Shown here piece after piece: positions 8,426 to 16,118 of a DNA stretch of 64,000 bases. How positions within the stretch are numbered: the first letter of the stretch is position 1; the number at the start of each line of letters is the position of its first letter. Position numbers and translations under genes: made by a program. This DNA comes from Treponema sp. UBA4873. GTDB lineage: Bacteria; Spirochaetota; Spirochaetia; Treponematales; Treponemataceae. The notes under the pieces were generated by a model, which was not told where the DNA came from, did no database searches, and worked only from the letters and a program-made list of their open reading frames with translations. Where the stretch lies: assembly GCA_002399405.1 (NCBI GenBank), contig DHDP01000001.1:231983-295982 (forward strand). The letters are read 5' to 3'.

Positions 8426-10147
8426 ATGGTATTGTACAAAGAATTTGTCGAGAACGCCCGTGAGTATACGGATTATGATGATTTGAAGAAAAATTTCAAA
8501 ATCAGGATACCTGCGAATTTCAACTTTGCGTACGACGTCGTGGACCGGTATGCGTCGGACGATCCGAAAAAACGCGCGCTTGTCTGGTGTGACGATTCCG
8601 ACGAGGAACATATTTTTACTTTTGCGGATATATCCGAAATGTCAAAACGCACTGCGAATTTTCTTACTGCGCAGGGAATAAAAAAAGGCGACGCGGTAAT
8701 GCTCATTCTCCGCCGCCGGTACGAGTTCTGGTGGTTTATTATCGCGCTTCACCGCATCGGCGCAATTGTCGTTCCTGCGACGGACCAGCTGCTCGCGAAG
8801 GATATTGAGTACCGCAATAACGCGGCGGAAATAAAAATGATTGTGTCGTTTGACGAACCCGGTGTTCAGGAAGAAATCGAAAAATCTCTGAAAGCATCCC
8901 CGACCGTAAAAACACTCGTAACCGTAGGACCCGACCGCGACGGCTGGATTAATTTTCACAAGGCGTGCGGTACGTGCAGGGCCGATTTCCCGCGTCCGTC
9001 AGGAGCCGCCGCAACGAATAATGAAGATATTATGCTGTTGTATTTTACGTCGGGCACGTCGGGATATCCGAAAATGGTGCAGCATAATTTCCTGTACCCG
9101 CTCGGACACATTGTTACCGCGAAATACTGGCAGAACGTCGTCGACGACGGTCTGCATCTTACCGTCGCGGAAACGGGATGGGCGAAAGCGGTGTGGGGCA
9201 AGCTCTACGGGCAGTGGCTCGCCGGTTCCGCGGTGTTCGCATACGACATGACGAGCTTCAAACCCGACAAAATGCTTCAGAAAATTTCCCATTATAGGGT
9301 GACGACGTTCTGCGCTCCTCCGACTGTGTACCGGTATCTTATTCGTCAGGATTTGAAAAAATACGATTTGTCGGCGCTTAAATACTGCGTGACGGCCGGC
9401 GAAGCTCTCAACGCGGAAGTGTATAATAAATTCTACGAGCAGACGGGAATCAGAATGTTCGAGGCGTACGGACAGACGGAAGCGACCGTAATCGTCGGCA
9501 ACTTCCCCGGCATGAATCCGAAACCGGGTTCAATGGGAAAGCCTGCTCCGGGATACGACGTGGACATCATCGGTGCGGACGGGAAAAGGTGCAAAACCGG
9601 AGAGACCGGCGAAATCGTCATCCATGTTGACCAGGGCAGACCGTTCGGCCTTTTTGCCGGATATTACCGCGACGTTTCCCTTACGGCGGCTGCGTTCGAC
9701 AGCGGGCTGTATCATACAGGGGACACGGCGTATTTCGACGAAGACGGTTACATCTGGTTTGTCGGACGCACCGACGACATTATCAAGAGCTCCGGCTACC
9801 GAATCAGTCCGTTTGAAGTTGAAAGCGTGCTTATGCAGCATCCGTCAGTTCTGGAATGCGCCGTAACGGGCGTCGAGGATCCGAAACGCGGACAGCTCGT
9901 AAAGGCGACGATCGTGCTCAACAAAGGCTACAAGCCGAGCAAGGAGCTTGAGATTGAGCTTCAGGACTATGTGAAGCATCAGACGGCAAGCTACAAGCAT
10001 CCGCGCATCATCGAATTTGTAAAGGAACTGCCGAAGACAATCAGCGGAAAAATCCGCCGCGTCGAAATCCGTGAAAAAGACAACGGAACGGCGCCTAAAA
10101 AGCCGAACCGGAACGATCTTTTTCTCATTTCAACACTGAAAGTCTGA
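8426..10147 (+). CDS. AMP-forming acyl-CoA synthetase
   Basis: This 573-residue enzyme activates a carboxylic acid with ATP to an acyl-AMP and passes it to CoA. It has the adenylate-forming family motifs in order: phosphate loop YFTSGTSGYPKM (~207-218), YGQTEATV (~349-356), YHTGDTAYFDEDGYIWFVGR (~431-450), the hinge SGYRISPFEVES and the catalytic lysine Lys542 in PKTISGKIRR. Overall it resembles medium-chain acyl-CoA or acetyl/propionyl-CoA ligases; the exact acid is not certain. The ATG at 8426 follows a weak AAGGAAC site and a long leader. fabF follows on the same strand after a gap of about 100 bases with its own control region, suggesting a role in fatty acid uptake or recycling. Confidence 0.9.
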   Translation: MVLYKEFVENAREYTDYDDLKKNFKIRIPANFNFAYDVVDRYASDDPKKRALVWCDDSDEEHIFTFADISEMSKRTANFLTAQGIKKGDAVMLILRRRYEFWWFIIALHRIGAIVVPATDQLLAKDIEYRNNAAEIKMIVSFDEPGVQEEIEKSLKASPTVKTLVTVGPDRDGWINFHKACGTCRADFPRPSGAAATNNEDIMLLYFTSGTSGYPKMVQHNFLYPLGHIVTAKYWQNVVDDGLHLTVAETGWAKAVWGKLYGQWLAGSAVFAYDMTSFKPDKMLQKISHYRVTTFCAPPTVYRYLIRQDLKKYDLSALKYCVTAGEALNAEVYNKFYEQTGIRMFEAYGQTEATVIVGNFPGMNPKPGSMGKPAPGYDVDIIGADGKRCKTGETGEIVIHVDQGRPFGLFAGYYRDVSLTAAAFDSGLYHTGDTAYFDEDGYIWFVGRTDDIIKSSGYRISPFEVESVLMQHPSVLECAVTGVEDPKRGQLVKATIVLNKGYKPSKELEIELQDYVKHQTASYKHPRIIEFVKELPKTISGKIRRVEIREKDNGTAPKKPNRNDLFLISTLKV

Positions 10148-10180
10148 CATATTGACGGAAAATGTCATCCCAGGTACACT
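10145..10180 (+). promoter_or_regulatory. probable fabF promoter with flanking inverted repeat
   Basis: TTGACG (10152-10157) and TACACT (10175-10180) are 17 bases apart. The -35 box sits inside a 6-bp inverted repeat, TGACAT (10145-10150) and ATGTCA (10162-10167). The -10 box runs into the large fabF inverted repeat. Confidence 0.5.
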
Positions 10181-10231
10181 AAGTATAACACTGAATAATG
10201 CACAAGTCGTTATTCAGTGTTATACTTAGTG
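10177..10231 (+). promoter_or_regulatory. perfect 22-bp inverted repeat before fabF (operator or leader hairpin)
   Basis: Arm 10177-10198 begins CACTAAGTATAACACT and is the exact reverse complement of arm 10210-10231, with an 11-base centre TGCACAAGTCG. The right arm ends three bases before the AGGAG ribosome site of fabF. It could be a two-site operator or, if transcribed, a very stable 5' hairpin. There is no T run after it, so it is not a simple terminator. Confidence 0.8.
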
Positions 10232-10245
10232 CCCAGGAGTTTTTA

Positions 10246-11508
10246 ATGTCACAACGACGTGTAGTCATTACCGGTCTGGGAGCTGTTACACCGCTCGGAA
10301 ATACGGTTGAAGAAACATGGGCGGGCATCCGTGCCGGAAAAAGCGGCGCCGGCCCCATTACGCTTTTCAATACGGCCGATTATTCCGTAAAAATTGCAGC
10401 AGAAGTAAAGAATTTCTCGCTTGATGCGTACGGCGTCGATCATAAACTTACGCGGAAGATGGCGCGTTTTACGAAATTTCTCACGGCTGCATGCATTCAG
10501 GCCGTACGCGACGCGGGCTACGACGATACATCATTCGGCAGAGACAATTCGGGAATTATTACCGGAATAGGAATCGGCGGATTTGACGCGCTCGAGGACG
10601 GATTTAAAAAATACAGCGACCCGAAATTCGGCGTAAACCGCATTCCGCCGCTCACCGCTCCTATGATGCTCGAGAACGAGGCCGCCGCGAACGTGAGCAT
10701 GCTGCTCGGTATTCACGGCCCCGCGTGGACGCTTTCCACTGCCTGCGCGTCGGGCACCGATTCTCTCGGACTTGCAATGGACATGATACGCAGCGGCCGT
10801 CTCGACGTCTGCCTCGGCAGCGGAACGGACGCGTGCATCACCGGATTCGGCATCGGCTGTTTCCAGGTGCTGCAGGCTCTGGTACCGACGTTCAACGACT
10901 GTCCGCAGAAAGCGAGCCGCCCGTTCGATAAGGACCGCAACGGTTTCGTCATGGCGGAAGGTTCGGCCGTTCTTATGCTGGAAGAGCTTGAACACGCGAA
11001 AAAACGCGGTGCGCACATTTACGCCGAGCTTGCCGGGTACGGCGCTTCGAGCGATGCGTATCATATTACGGCGCCGACTCCCGACGGTTCGGGCGGTGCG
11101 CTCTGCATTACGCGCGCGCTTCAGGATGCGGGCGTGAAACCGGATGACGTGCAGTATTACAACGCGCACGGAACGTCGACGCCCGCAAACGACGAAGCCG
11201 AAACAAAGATGATAAAACGTGCGTTCGGCGATCACGCGTACAGGATGAAAATATCGTCGACAAAAAGTATGACGGGACACATGATAGGTGCGGCCGGCGT
11301 CGTTGAGGCGCTCTTCTGCGTCAAAGCCGTAGACGAGAATTTCTTTCCTCCGACAATCAACCTCGACAACCCCGATCTTGAGCACGGCTGCGATCTCGAC
11401 TATGTTCCGAACAAAGGTGTCGAAGGCAGAATCGACGTTGCCGCAAGCGCGTCGCTGGGATTCGGCGGCCACAACGGATGCGTCGTCATAAAACGGTATA
11501 ACGAATAG
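10246..11508 (+). CDS. fabF: 3-oxoacyl-ACP synthase II
   Basis: KAS II condenses malonyl-ACP with a growing acyl-ACP, the elongation step of fatty acid synthesis in the cytoplasm. The 420 residues carry the full Cys-His-His triad: Cys167 in STACASGTDS, His308 in NAHGTSTPANDEAE and His345 in SMTGHMIGAAG. The start MSQRRVVITG at 10246 is preferred to an upstream in-frame ATG at 10198 because AGGAG lies 5 bases before it and the upstream part would fall inside the inverted repeat. fabV follows after 27 bases, forming a condensation-reduction pair. The strong palindrome ahead suggests regulation by a lipid-responsive repressor, which is inference. Confidence 0.96.
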   Translation: MSQRRVVITGLGAVTPLGNTVEETWAGIRAGKSGAGPITLFNTADYSVKIAAEVKNFSLDAYGVDHKLTRKMARFTKFLTAACIQAVRDAGYDDTSFGRDNSGIITGIGIGGFDALEDGFKKYSDPKFGVNRIPPLTAPMMLENEAAANVSMLLGIHGPAWTLSTACASGTDSLGLAMDMIRSGRLDVCLGSGTDACITGFGIGCFQVLQALVPTFNDCPQKASRPFDKDRNGFVMAEGSAVLMLEELEHAKKRGAHIYAELAGYGASSDAYHITAPTPDGSGGALCITRALQDAGVKPDDVQYYNAHGTSTPANDEAETKMIKRAFGDHAYRMKISSTKSMTGHMIGAAGVVEALFCVKAVDENFFPPTINLDNPDLEHGCDLDYVPNKGVEGRIDVAASASLGFGGHNGCVVIKRYNE

Positions 11509-11535
11509 CTATTATTTTTTATTTGGAGAAACAAA

Positions 11536-12765
11536 ATGATTATTAAACCGATGGTAAGAAGCAGTATCTGTATTAACTCGCATCCGGTCGGATGTGCCAG
11601 AGAAACGGACAATCAGATTGCGTACGTGAAAGCGCAGAAGGAAAAACGCGGTACGAAGTCGGTAAAAGAAGGCGGAAAGGGACCGAAGACGGTGCTCGTG
11701 CTCGGCTGTTCGACGGGATACGGACTTGCGAGCCGCATTTCCGCGGCGTTTGAGTACGGGGCCGACACAATCGGCGTTTCGTTCGAGAAGGAGCCGACCG
11801 AGACGAAAGGCGGCACGCCCGGCTGGTACAACAATATGGCGTTCGACCGTGCGGCAAAGAAAGACGGCCTCGTTTCGGTTACGATCAATGCGGACGCATA
11901 TGCCGATGAAACCCGCGCGCAGGTTATTGATGAAGTAAAGAAACTCGGACGCAGGTTCGATCTTATTATTTACAGTCTTGCAAGTCCCGTACGCACTGAC
12001 CCCGACACGAAAGTGCTGTACAAATCGGTCCTTAAACCGCAGGGAAAGACGTACAGCGGAAAGAGCATCGACATTATGACGGAGACGCTCAAAGAATCTT
12101 CCGCGGAGCCCGCAACGGAAGAAGAAATTGCAGGCACAATAAAAGTCATGGGCGGAGAAGACTGGCGCCGCTGGATCAAACAGCTTACGGAAGCCGGCGT
12201 TCTTGCGGAGGGCTGCCGCACGGTTGCGTACTCCTACATCGGGCCGGAACAGACTCACCAGATTTACCGCGACGGTACAATCGGTATGGCGAAGAAAGAC
12301 CTTGAGCAGACAGCCCGTGACCTGGACGGACAGATGAAAGCTTCCGTCGGCGGCGCCGCGTATGTTTCAGTGAATAAGGGACTTGTCACACGCTCAAGCG
12401 CGGTTATTCCGGTCATTTCGCTGTATCTTTCGATTCTTTTCAAGGTGATGAAAGAAAAGGGAACGCACGAGGGATGCATCGAACAGATGGAACGGCTGTT
12501 TGCAGAGCGTCTGTACACGGGTGCCGGCAGTTCAGCCGGTCCTGTTCCGACGGACAGCGGGCACCGTATCCGCATCGACGACCTCGAGATGGATCCTGAA
12601 GTTCAGAGAATATGCACCGGGCGCATGGAGACAATAACGCAGGACAATCTTGCAGCGTACTGCGACCTTGACGGTTACAGACACGATTTTCTTGCGACGA
12701 ACGGATTCGACGTAGCAGGCGTGGATTACGATAAGAACGTCGAACGCATGGACGTCATCGACTGA
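11536..12765 (+). CDS. fabV: trans-2-enoyl-CoA/ACP reductase FabV (Ter)
   Basis: FabV reduces the trans-2 double bond of enoyl-ACP or enoyl-CoA with NADH, the last step of each elongation round; the Treponema denticola member is the well-studied crotonyl-CoA reductase Ter. At 409 residues the length is typical. Seen here are the nucleotide-binding GCSTGYGLASR near residue 57, the FabV-specific Tyr-X8-Lys pair Tyr244/Lys253 in IYRDGTIGMAKKD, and the DLDGYRHDFLATNGFD tail. A TTGGAGAA site precedes the ATG. It forms a unit with fabF and ends in a strong terminator. It may act in fatty acid synthesis or in butyrate-type fermentation; sequence alone does not decide. Confidence 0.95.
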   Translation: MIIKPMVRSSICINSHPVGCARETDNQIAYVKAQKEKRGTKSVKEGGKGPKTVLVLGCSTGYGLASRISAAFEYGADTIGVSFEKEPTETKGGTPGWYNNMAFDRAAKKDGLVSVTINADAYADETRAQVIDEVKKLGRRFDLIIYSLASPVRTDPDTKVLYKSVLKPQGKTYSGKSIDIMTETLKESSAEPATEEEIAGTIKVMGGEDWRRWIKQLTEAGVLAEGCRTVAYSYIGPEQTHQIYRDGTIGMAKKDLEQTARDLDGQMKASVGGAAYVSVNKGLVTRSSAVIPVISLYLSILFKVMKEKGTHEGCIEQMERLFAERLYTGAGSSAGPVPTDSGHRIRIDDLEMDPEVQRICTGRMETITQDNLAAYCDLDGYRHDFLATNGFDVAGVDYDKNVERMDVID

Positions 12766-12789
12766 CTGATAAAATGAACTGATTTTAAT

Positions 12790-12828
12790 AAAGGCCGTTC
12801 GGTAAACTTTACTCACCGAACGGCCTTT
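12790..12828. terminator. bidirectional terminator between fabV and rsmE
   Basis: A 14-bp perfect stem pairs AAAGGCCGTTCGGT (12790-12803) with ACCGAACGGCCTTT (12815-12828) around an 11-base loop, with A/T-rich flanks on both sides, so it can stop transcription of both convergent genes. Confidence 0.9.
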
Positions 12829-12839
12829 ATTATGAATTA

Positions 12840-13610
12840 TTAATTGTCCAGCTTGCCCATTGCTGCAAGAATAACTGCTGCCGCGACAGCCGCCGCCGTT
12901 TCGGTCCGGAGAACGCGCTGTCCCATCGAACAGCGCGTATAACCGGCAGCCTCGAGCATCGCGCGCTCGTTGTCGGTCCAGCCGCGTTCGCTGCCGATTG
13001 CCGCCGTAACTGATACGCCGGAATGTCCTGTGTCTTTTACGGGATGCGCGGAGAGAAAACCGGTGAGAGCACACGACGCGCGCACGTTGTCCAGCACGAT
13101 TTTTACAGCTCCGTCCGCGTGCACCGCGTCCATGCATTCCGGGAGCGTCCTGTGCAGAAACAGTTCGGGAACGTGCGTGCCCGCAGCCTGCACAGTTCCG
13201 TCTAGCAGCATCTGATACGCAGCCCCTCGTTCGACAAGCGACGACTGCATGTACGATTTTTCACCGAGCTCCGTTCCCGTCAGATGCACCGCGCAGACAC
13301 CGAGCCCCGCGACGTCGCGGAGAAGCCGCTTCAGCTGGATGGGCCGCGGAAAACCGATGATGAGCGTAAGCGGATAAAGCGGTTTTCCGTCGGTCTCCGG
13401 TTTGAAAGAAAACGAAACAGTTCCTCCGCCGGAAGACGTTTCTCCGGTAATTCCTGTTATAGTTGCAGTTCCGGCCATTCCTCCGATGATTCCGGCAGAA
13501 AAAGTATCCCCTGTTTTTTTGTGAAGAATTTTAACAATATGTTCGCCCCGCCTGTCGTGTACCGAAAGCGGTTTATTAATTTCATCCTGAGTAAAAAGAC
13601 AGATGTTCAT
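12840..13610 (-). CDS. rsmE: 16S rRNA m3U1498 methyltransferase RsmE
   Basis: RsmE methylates N3 of U1498 in 16S rRNA of the 30S subunit using S-adenosylmethionine. The 256 residues show a small N-terminal PUA-like domain (H24 in RGEHIVKIL) and a SPOUT-class knotted domain with its diagnostic motifs: IIGFPRPIQLKRLL, IGSERGWTDNE (~208-218) and MGQRVLRTETAAA near the C-terminus. The coding strand has TATAAT (complement at 13617-13622) ending six bases before the ATG and no Shine-Dalgarno, so the mRNA is probably leaderless; the matching -35 position falls in the end of a palindromic repeat element. The gene stands alone between a terminator and the repeat cluster. Confidence 0.93.
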   Translation of the reverse strand: MNICLFTQDEINKPLSVHDRRGEHIVKILHKKTGDTFSAGIIGGMAGTATITGITGETSSGGGTVSFSFKPETDGKPLYPLTLIIGFPRPIQLKRLLRDVAGLGVCAVHLTGTELGEKSYMQSSLVERGAAYQMLLDGTVQAAGTHVPELFLHRTLPECMDAVHADGAVKIVLDNVRASCALTGFLSAHPVKDTGHSGVSVTAAIGSERGWTDNERAMLEAAGYTRCSMGQRVLRTETAAAVAAAVILAAMGKLDN

Positions 13611-13636
13611 ACTGCGATTATACCGCTAATGAAAAG

Positions 13637-13872
13637 GTACGGTAAATATACACGGGACGATTTCGCTTATCAGAAAAGATTACATTTCGTTACCTTATAC
13701 AGAAAAACGGTCCGCTTGCGCGAAAAATCATCCACGTGTTCCGGCTTGCCAGAATAGGCGAGAGTCGCACGTGGATGATTTTTCGCTCCGCTACCCGTTT
13801 TTCTGTATAAGCTGAGTAAGTATTTATTCCTGTAAATCGTTACGTCTGAAATATTTACCGGCATTTACGGGG
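13637..13872 (+). repeat. palindromic repeat element, copy A
   Basis: The element begins with GTACGGTAAATATACAC and ends, in inverted orientation, with a run containing ACGTCTGAAATATTTACCGG, so the ends are imperfect inverted repeats (CGGTAAATAT). Inside is a long hairpin: 13695-13738 pairs with 13768-13810, including a perfect 16-bp outer stem (16 bases from 13695) and a perfect 19-bp inner stem (13720-13738 with 13768-13786). It shares long stretches with copies at 53912 and 54924. No open frame or transposase is present. Confidence 0.8.
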
Positions 13873-13894
13873 CGAAAATAGTGACACCTTTGTT

Positions 13895-14088
13895 CCCGGT
13901 TTACAAACGCCGGTGAATATTTCAGACGCAGCGGGAGGGATAAAAAATCTGCGGGACGCAGGCAAAAAAGGCGGGGTTCGAGCCAAGCGACCGTGGCGCG
14001 GGAAGCGAGGGAGGTCCCTGCCTTTTTTGCCGTCGCTGGGCCCCGCAGATTTTTTATCCCGGCTGGAGACTCCGTGTATATTCGCCGA
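13895..14088 (+). repeat. palindromic repeat element, copy D (divergent family member)
   Basis: The left end, with CGGTGAATATTTCAGACG at 13911-13928, matches the inverted right ends of the other copies, including about 16 bases further out (13895-13910) shared with copy B. The right end ATATTCGCCG (14078-14087) inverts the left CGGTGAATAT with one mismatch. Inside, 13937-13955 is the exact complement of 14042-14060 (19 bp) and GGCAAAAAAGGC (13961-13972) of 14020-14031 (12 bp), giving a ~125-base hairpin. It lies head-to-head with copy A, 23 bases away. Confidence 0.75.
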
Positions 14089-14193
14089 ACGTTTTGTTTA
14101 AGACTGTTTCTCATAACAAAAGATTATGCCGGATGTATGAAACCAACAGGATTGCGCCGGTATTGTTTGTGTATATGAATACGGAGGTATGTT

Positions 14194-16044
14194 ATGACAA
14201 AGAAATACAGCGCAGTAATTTTCGTTTTTGCTGCGTCGCTCGTCGTTCCGTTAAGCGCATTTGCGCATGGAACGAAAGATACAATGCCGAACGGCGGTAC
14301 AGTGACTGAGATGCCGGAAGAGAACAATGGTCCCGGCGCAGAACCCGGCCCCGGACCGGATCAGAATGCGACAGTGGTCCTTACGGGCGAACTGACTGTC
14401 GACGGCAAATCGGTACTGGTAAAGGATAAGACGCTGAAATCAGTAAAGCGCGGACAGAACGTCGTACTCGTGCTGAACGGTGGGCAACTCGTGCTTTCCG
14501 GCGTTGTACTTTTAAAAACAGGTGATTCACCGGATGCGAATCAGAGCAATTTTACCGGCATGAACGCAGTCGCTCTCGCCTCGTCGGGAGGTCGGATGAC
14601 GCTCGGGAATGTGCAGATAACTTCTGATGCGGAAGGTGCGAACGCCGTGTTTGCGTCAGGCGGCAGCTCTCTTATAACTGTGACGGGACTGAAAATATAC
14701 ACGAAGGGAAACTCGTCGCGCGGACTTGATGCGACATATGACGGCACAATCAATGCCTCCGATGTCGAAATTACGACGGAAGGCGCACACAGCGCCGCGA
14801 TTGCGACCGACCGCGGCGAAGGCACCATAACGGTAACCGGCGGAAAAGTTTCTACCGCGGGAGACGGCTCGCCGAATATTTATTCGACGGGAAATATTAC
14901 GGCAACCGGACTTACCGGAAACGCATCGGGCGCGGAGATAGCCGCGGTTGAAGGGAAAAATTCAATTACGCTTGACGGCTGCGATCTTACCGGAGCCGGA
15001 ACGCACGGCATTATGCTGTATCAGAGTTTTTCCGGCGACGCCGGAACGGGAACGGCGGTGTTCACGGCGAAGAATTCAAAACTTACGTCCACGTCGGACG
15101 GTCCGTTTTTTTACATCACGAACACAAACGCAAAGGCGGAGCTGAGCGGATGCACGCTGTCGTATCAGTCGGGAACGCTCGTGCAGGTTTCCGGCAACGA
15201 CGGACAGCGCGGCTGGGGCCGTCAGGGAAGCAACGGAGGAACGTTTCTGCTTACGGCGCACGATCAGACGCTTTCCGGCAATATTCTGTGCGACGGCATA
15301 AGCAGTATGGATTTCGTACTCGCGGCCAATGCGGTTTATACCGGTGCCGTGAACAGTACGAAAGACGGCTCCGTATCAGTTACGCTTGAAAAATCGGCAG
15401 TCTGGAACGTGACGGGCAATTCGTATCTTTCGACTCTCAAAGATACGGACGTTTCGTTTGCAAACATCAAATCGAACGGACACACGATTTACTACGATGT
15501 TACAAATACTGATAACAGTGCTCTTGCCGGGAAGACGGTTACGCTGGCCGACGGCGGAACACTTGCACCGTATACGGCGGAACACAAGCCTGTTTCCGTA
15601 CAGCGGAATGACATGCGCGGCGGTCCTGACATGAACGGAACACCTGTGCAGAAAAAGGGCGGACAGGGACAGGGCCCCGGCGGTATGCAGACGAAGACGT
15701 ACACAGGATTTCTGTCCGTGAAAGGAAAAGAAAGGGACGTGTACCTGTCAATCGACGGCAAATCGTATAAAGTCGTACTTCCTGAACCTCCCGACGGAAA
15801 GCAGGGCAAAGGTCCCGGCGGACCGGGCGGCAGTTCCGACAATCAGGTTAATGCCGGAATGCCGGGCAATCCGCCCGACGGCGGACAGGGAACGGGAAAC
15901 AAGCCTCCCGTGCAGATTCCGACACTTAAAGACCTCCGCAGACTCGACGGACAAAAAGTGATATGCGGCGGCTCCGTCAGAAACGGGAAGAACGGAACGC
16001 CGGAATTCGTGATTTTCAGCTGCAAAAAAGCACAGCAGCAGTAA
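14194..16044 (+). CDS. secreted repeat-rich protein, probable beta-helix fold
   Basis: A 616-residue exported protein with signal peptide MTKKYSAVIFVFAASLVVPLSAFAH. Residues ~45-440 are made of short Thr/Ser/Gly/Asn-rich repeats of about 20-25 residues, with strands such as GGRMTLGNVQITSD, SSLITVTGLKIYTK and GTINASDVEITTE, the pattern of a right-handed parallel beta-helix as in pectate-lyase-like or adhesin proteins. Then come a Gly/Pro/Gln-rich linker, a small domain around TGFLSVKGKERDVYLSIDGK, a second Gly/Pro linker and a C-terminal domain with two Cys (CGGSVRNG, FSCKK). ATG 14194 has GGAGG 7 bases upstream. There are no catalytic motifs I can name; surface adhesin or carbohydrate-binding roles are possible. 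It is flanked by the palindromic repeats. Confidence 0.75.
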   Translation: MTKKYSAVIFVFAASLVVPLSAFAHGTKDTMPNGGTVTEMPEENNGPGAEPGPGPDQNATVVLTGELTVDGKSVLVKDKTLKSVKRGQNVVLVLNGGQLVLSGVVLLKTGDSPDANQSNFTGMNAVALASSGGRMTLGNVQITSDAEGANAVFASGGSSLITVTGLKIYTKGNSSRGLDATYDGTINASDVEITTEGAHSAAIATDRGEGTITVTGGKVSTAGDGSPNIYSTGNITATGLTGNASGAEIAAVEGKNSITLDGCDLTGAGTHGIMLYQSFSGDAGTGTAVFTAKNSKLTSTSDGPFFYITNTNAKAELSGCTLSYQSGTLVQVSGNDGQRGWGRQGSNGGTFLLTAHDQTLSGNILCDGISSMDFVLAANAVYTGAVNSTKDGSVSVTLEKSAVWNVTGNSYLSTLKDTDVSFANIKSNGHTIYYDVTNTDNSALAGKTVTLADGGTLAPYTAEHKPVSVQRNDMRGGPDMNGTPVQKKGGQGQGPGGMQTKTYTGFLSVKGKERDVYLSIDGKSYKVVLPEPPDGKQGKGPGGPGGSSDNQVNAGMPGNPPDGGQGTGNKPPVQIPTLKDLRRLDGQKVICGGSVRNGKNGTPEFVIFSCKKAQQQ

Positions 16045-16118
16045 TCATCCTCTTTCCTGATATTGCTTCTTAGCTTTTCCGTATGTATATTTTATATACA
16101 GACAAGTGAGAGGCAATA

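Noticed and set aside
10531..11472. 313-codon open frame opposite fabF
   Set aside because: Shadow of fabF: Arg/Val-rich, no start signals, no family resemblance.
13637..14088. Insertion sequence
   Set aside because: Inverted ends are present but no transposase or its remnant can be seen in any frame; kept as a non-coding repeat.
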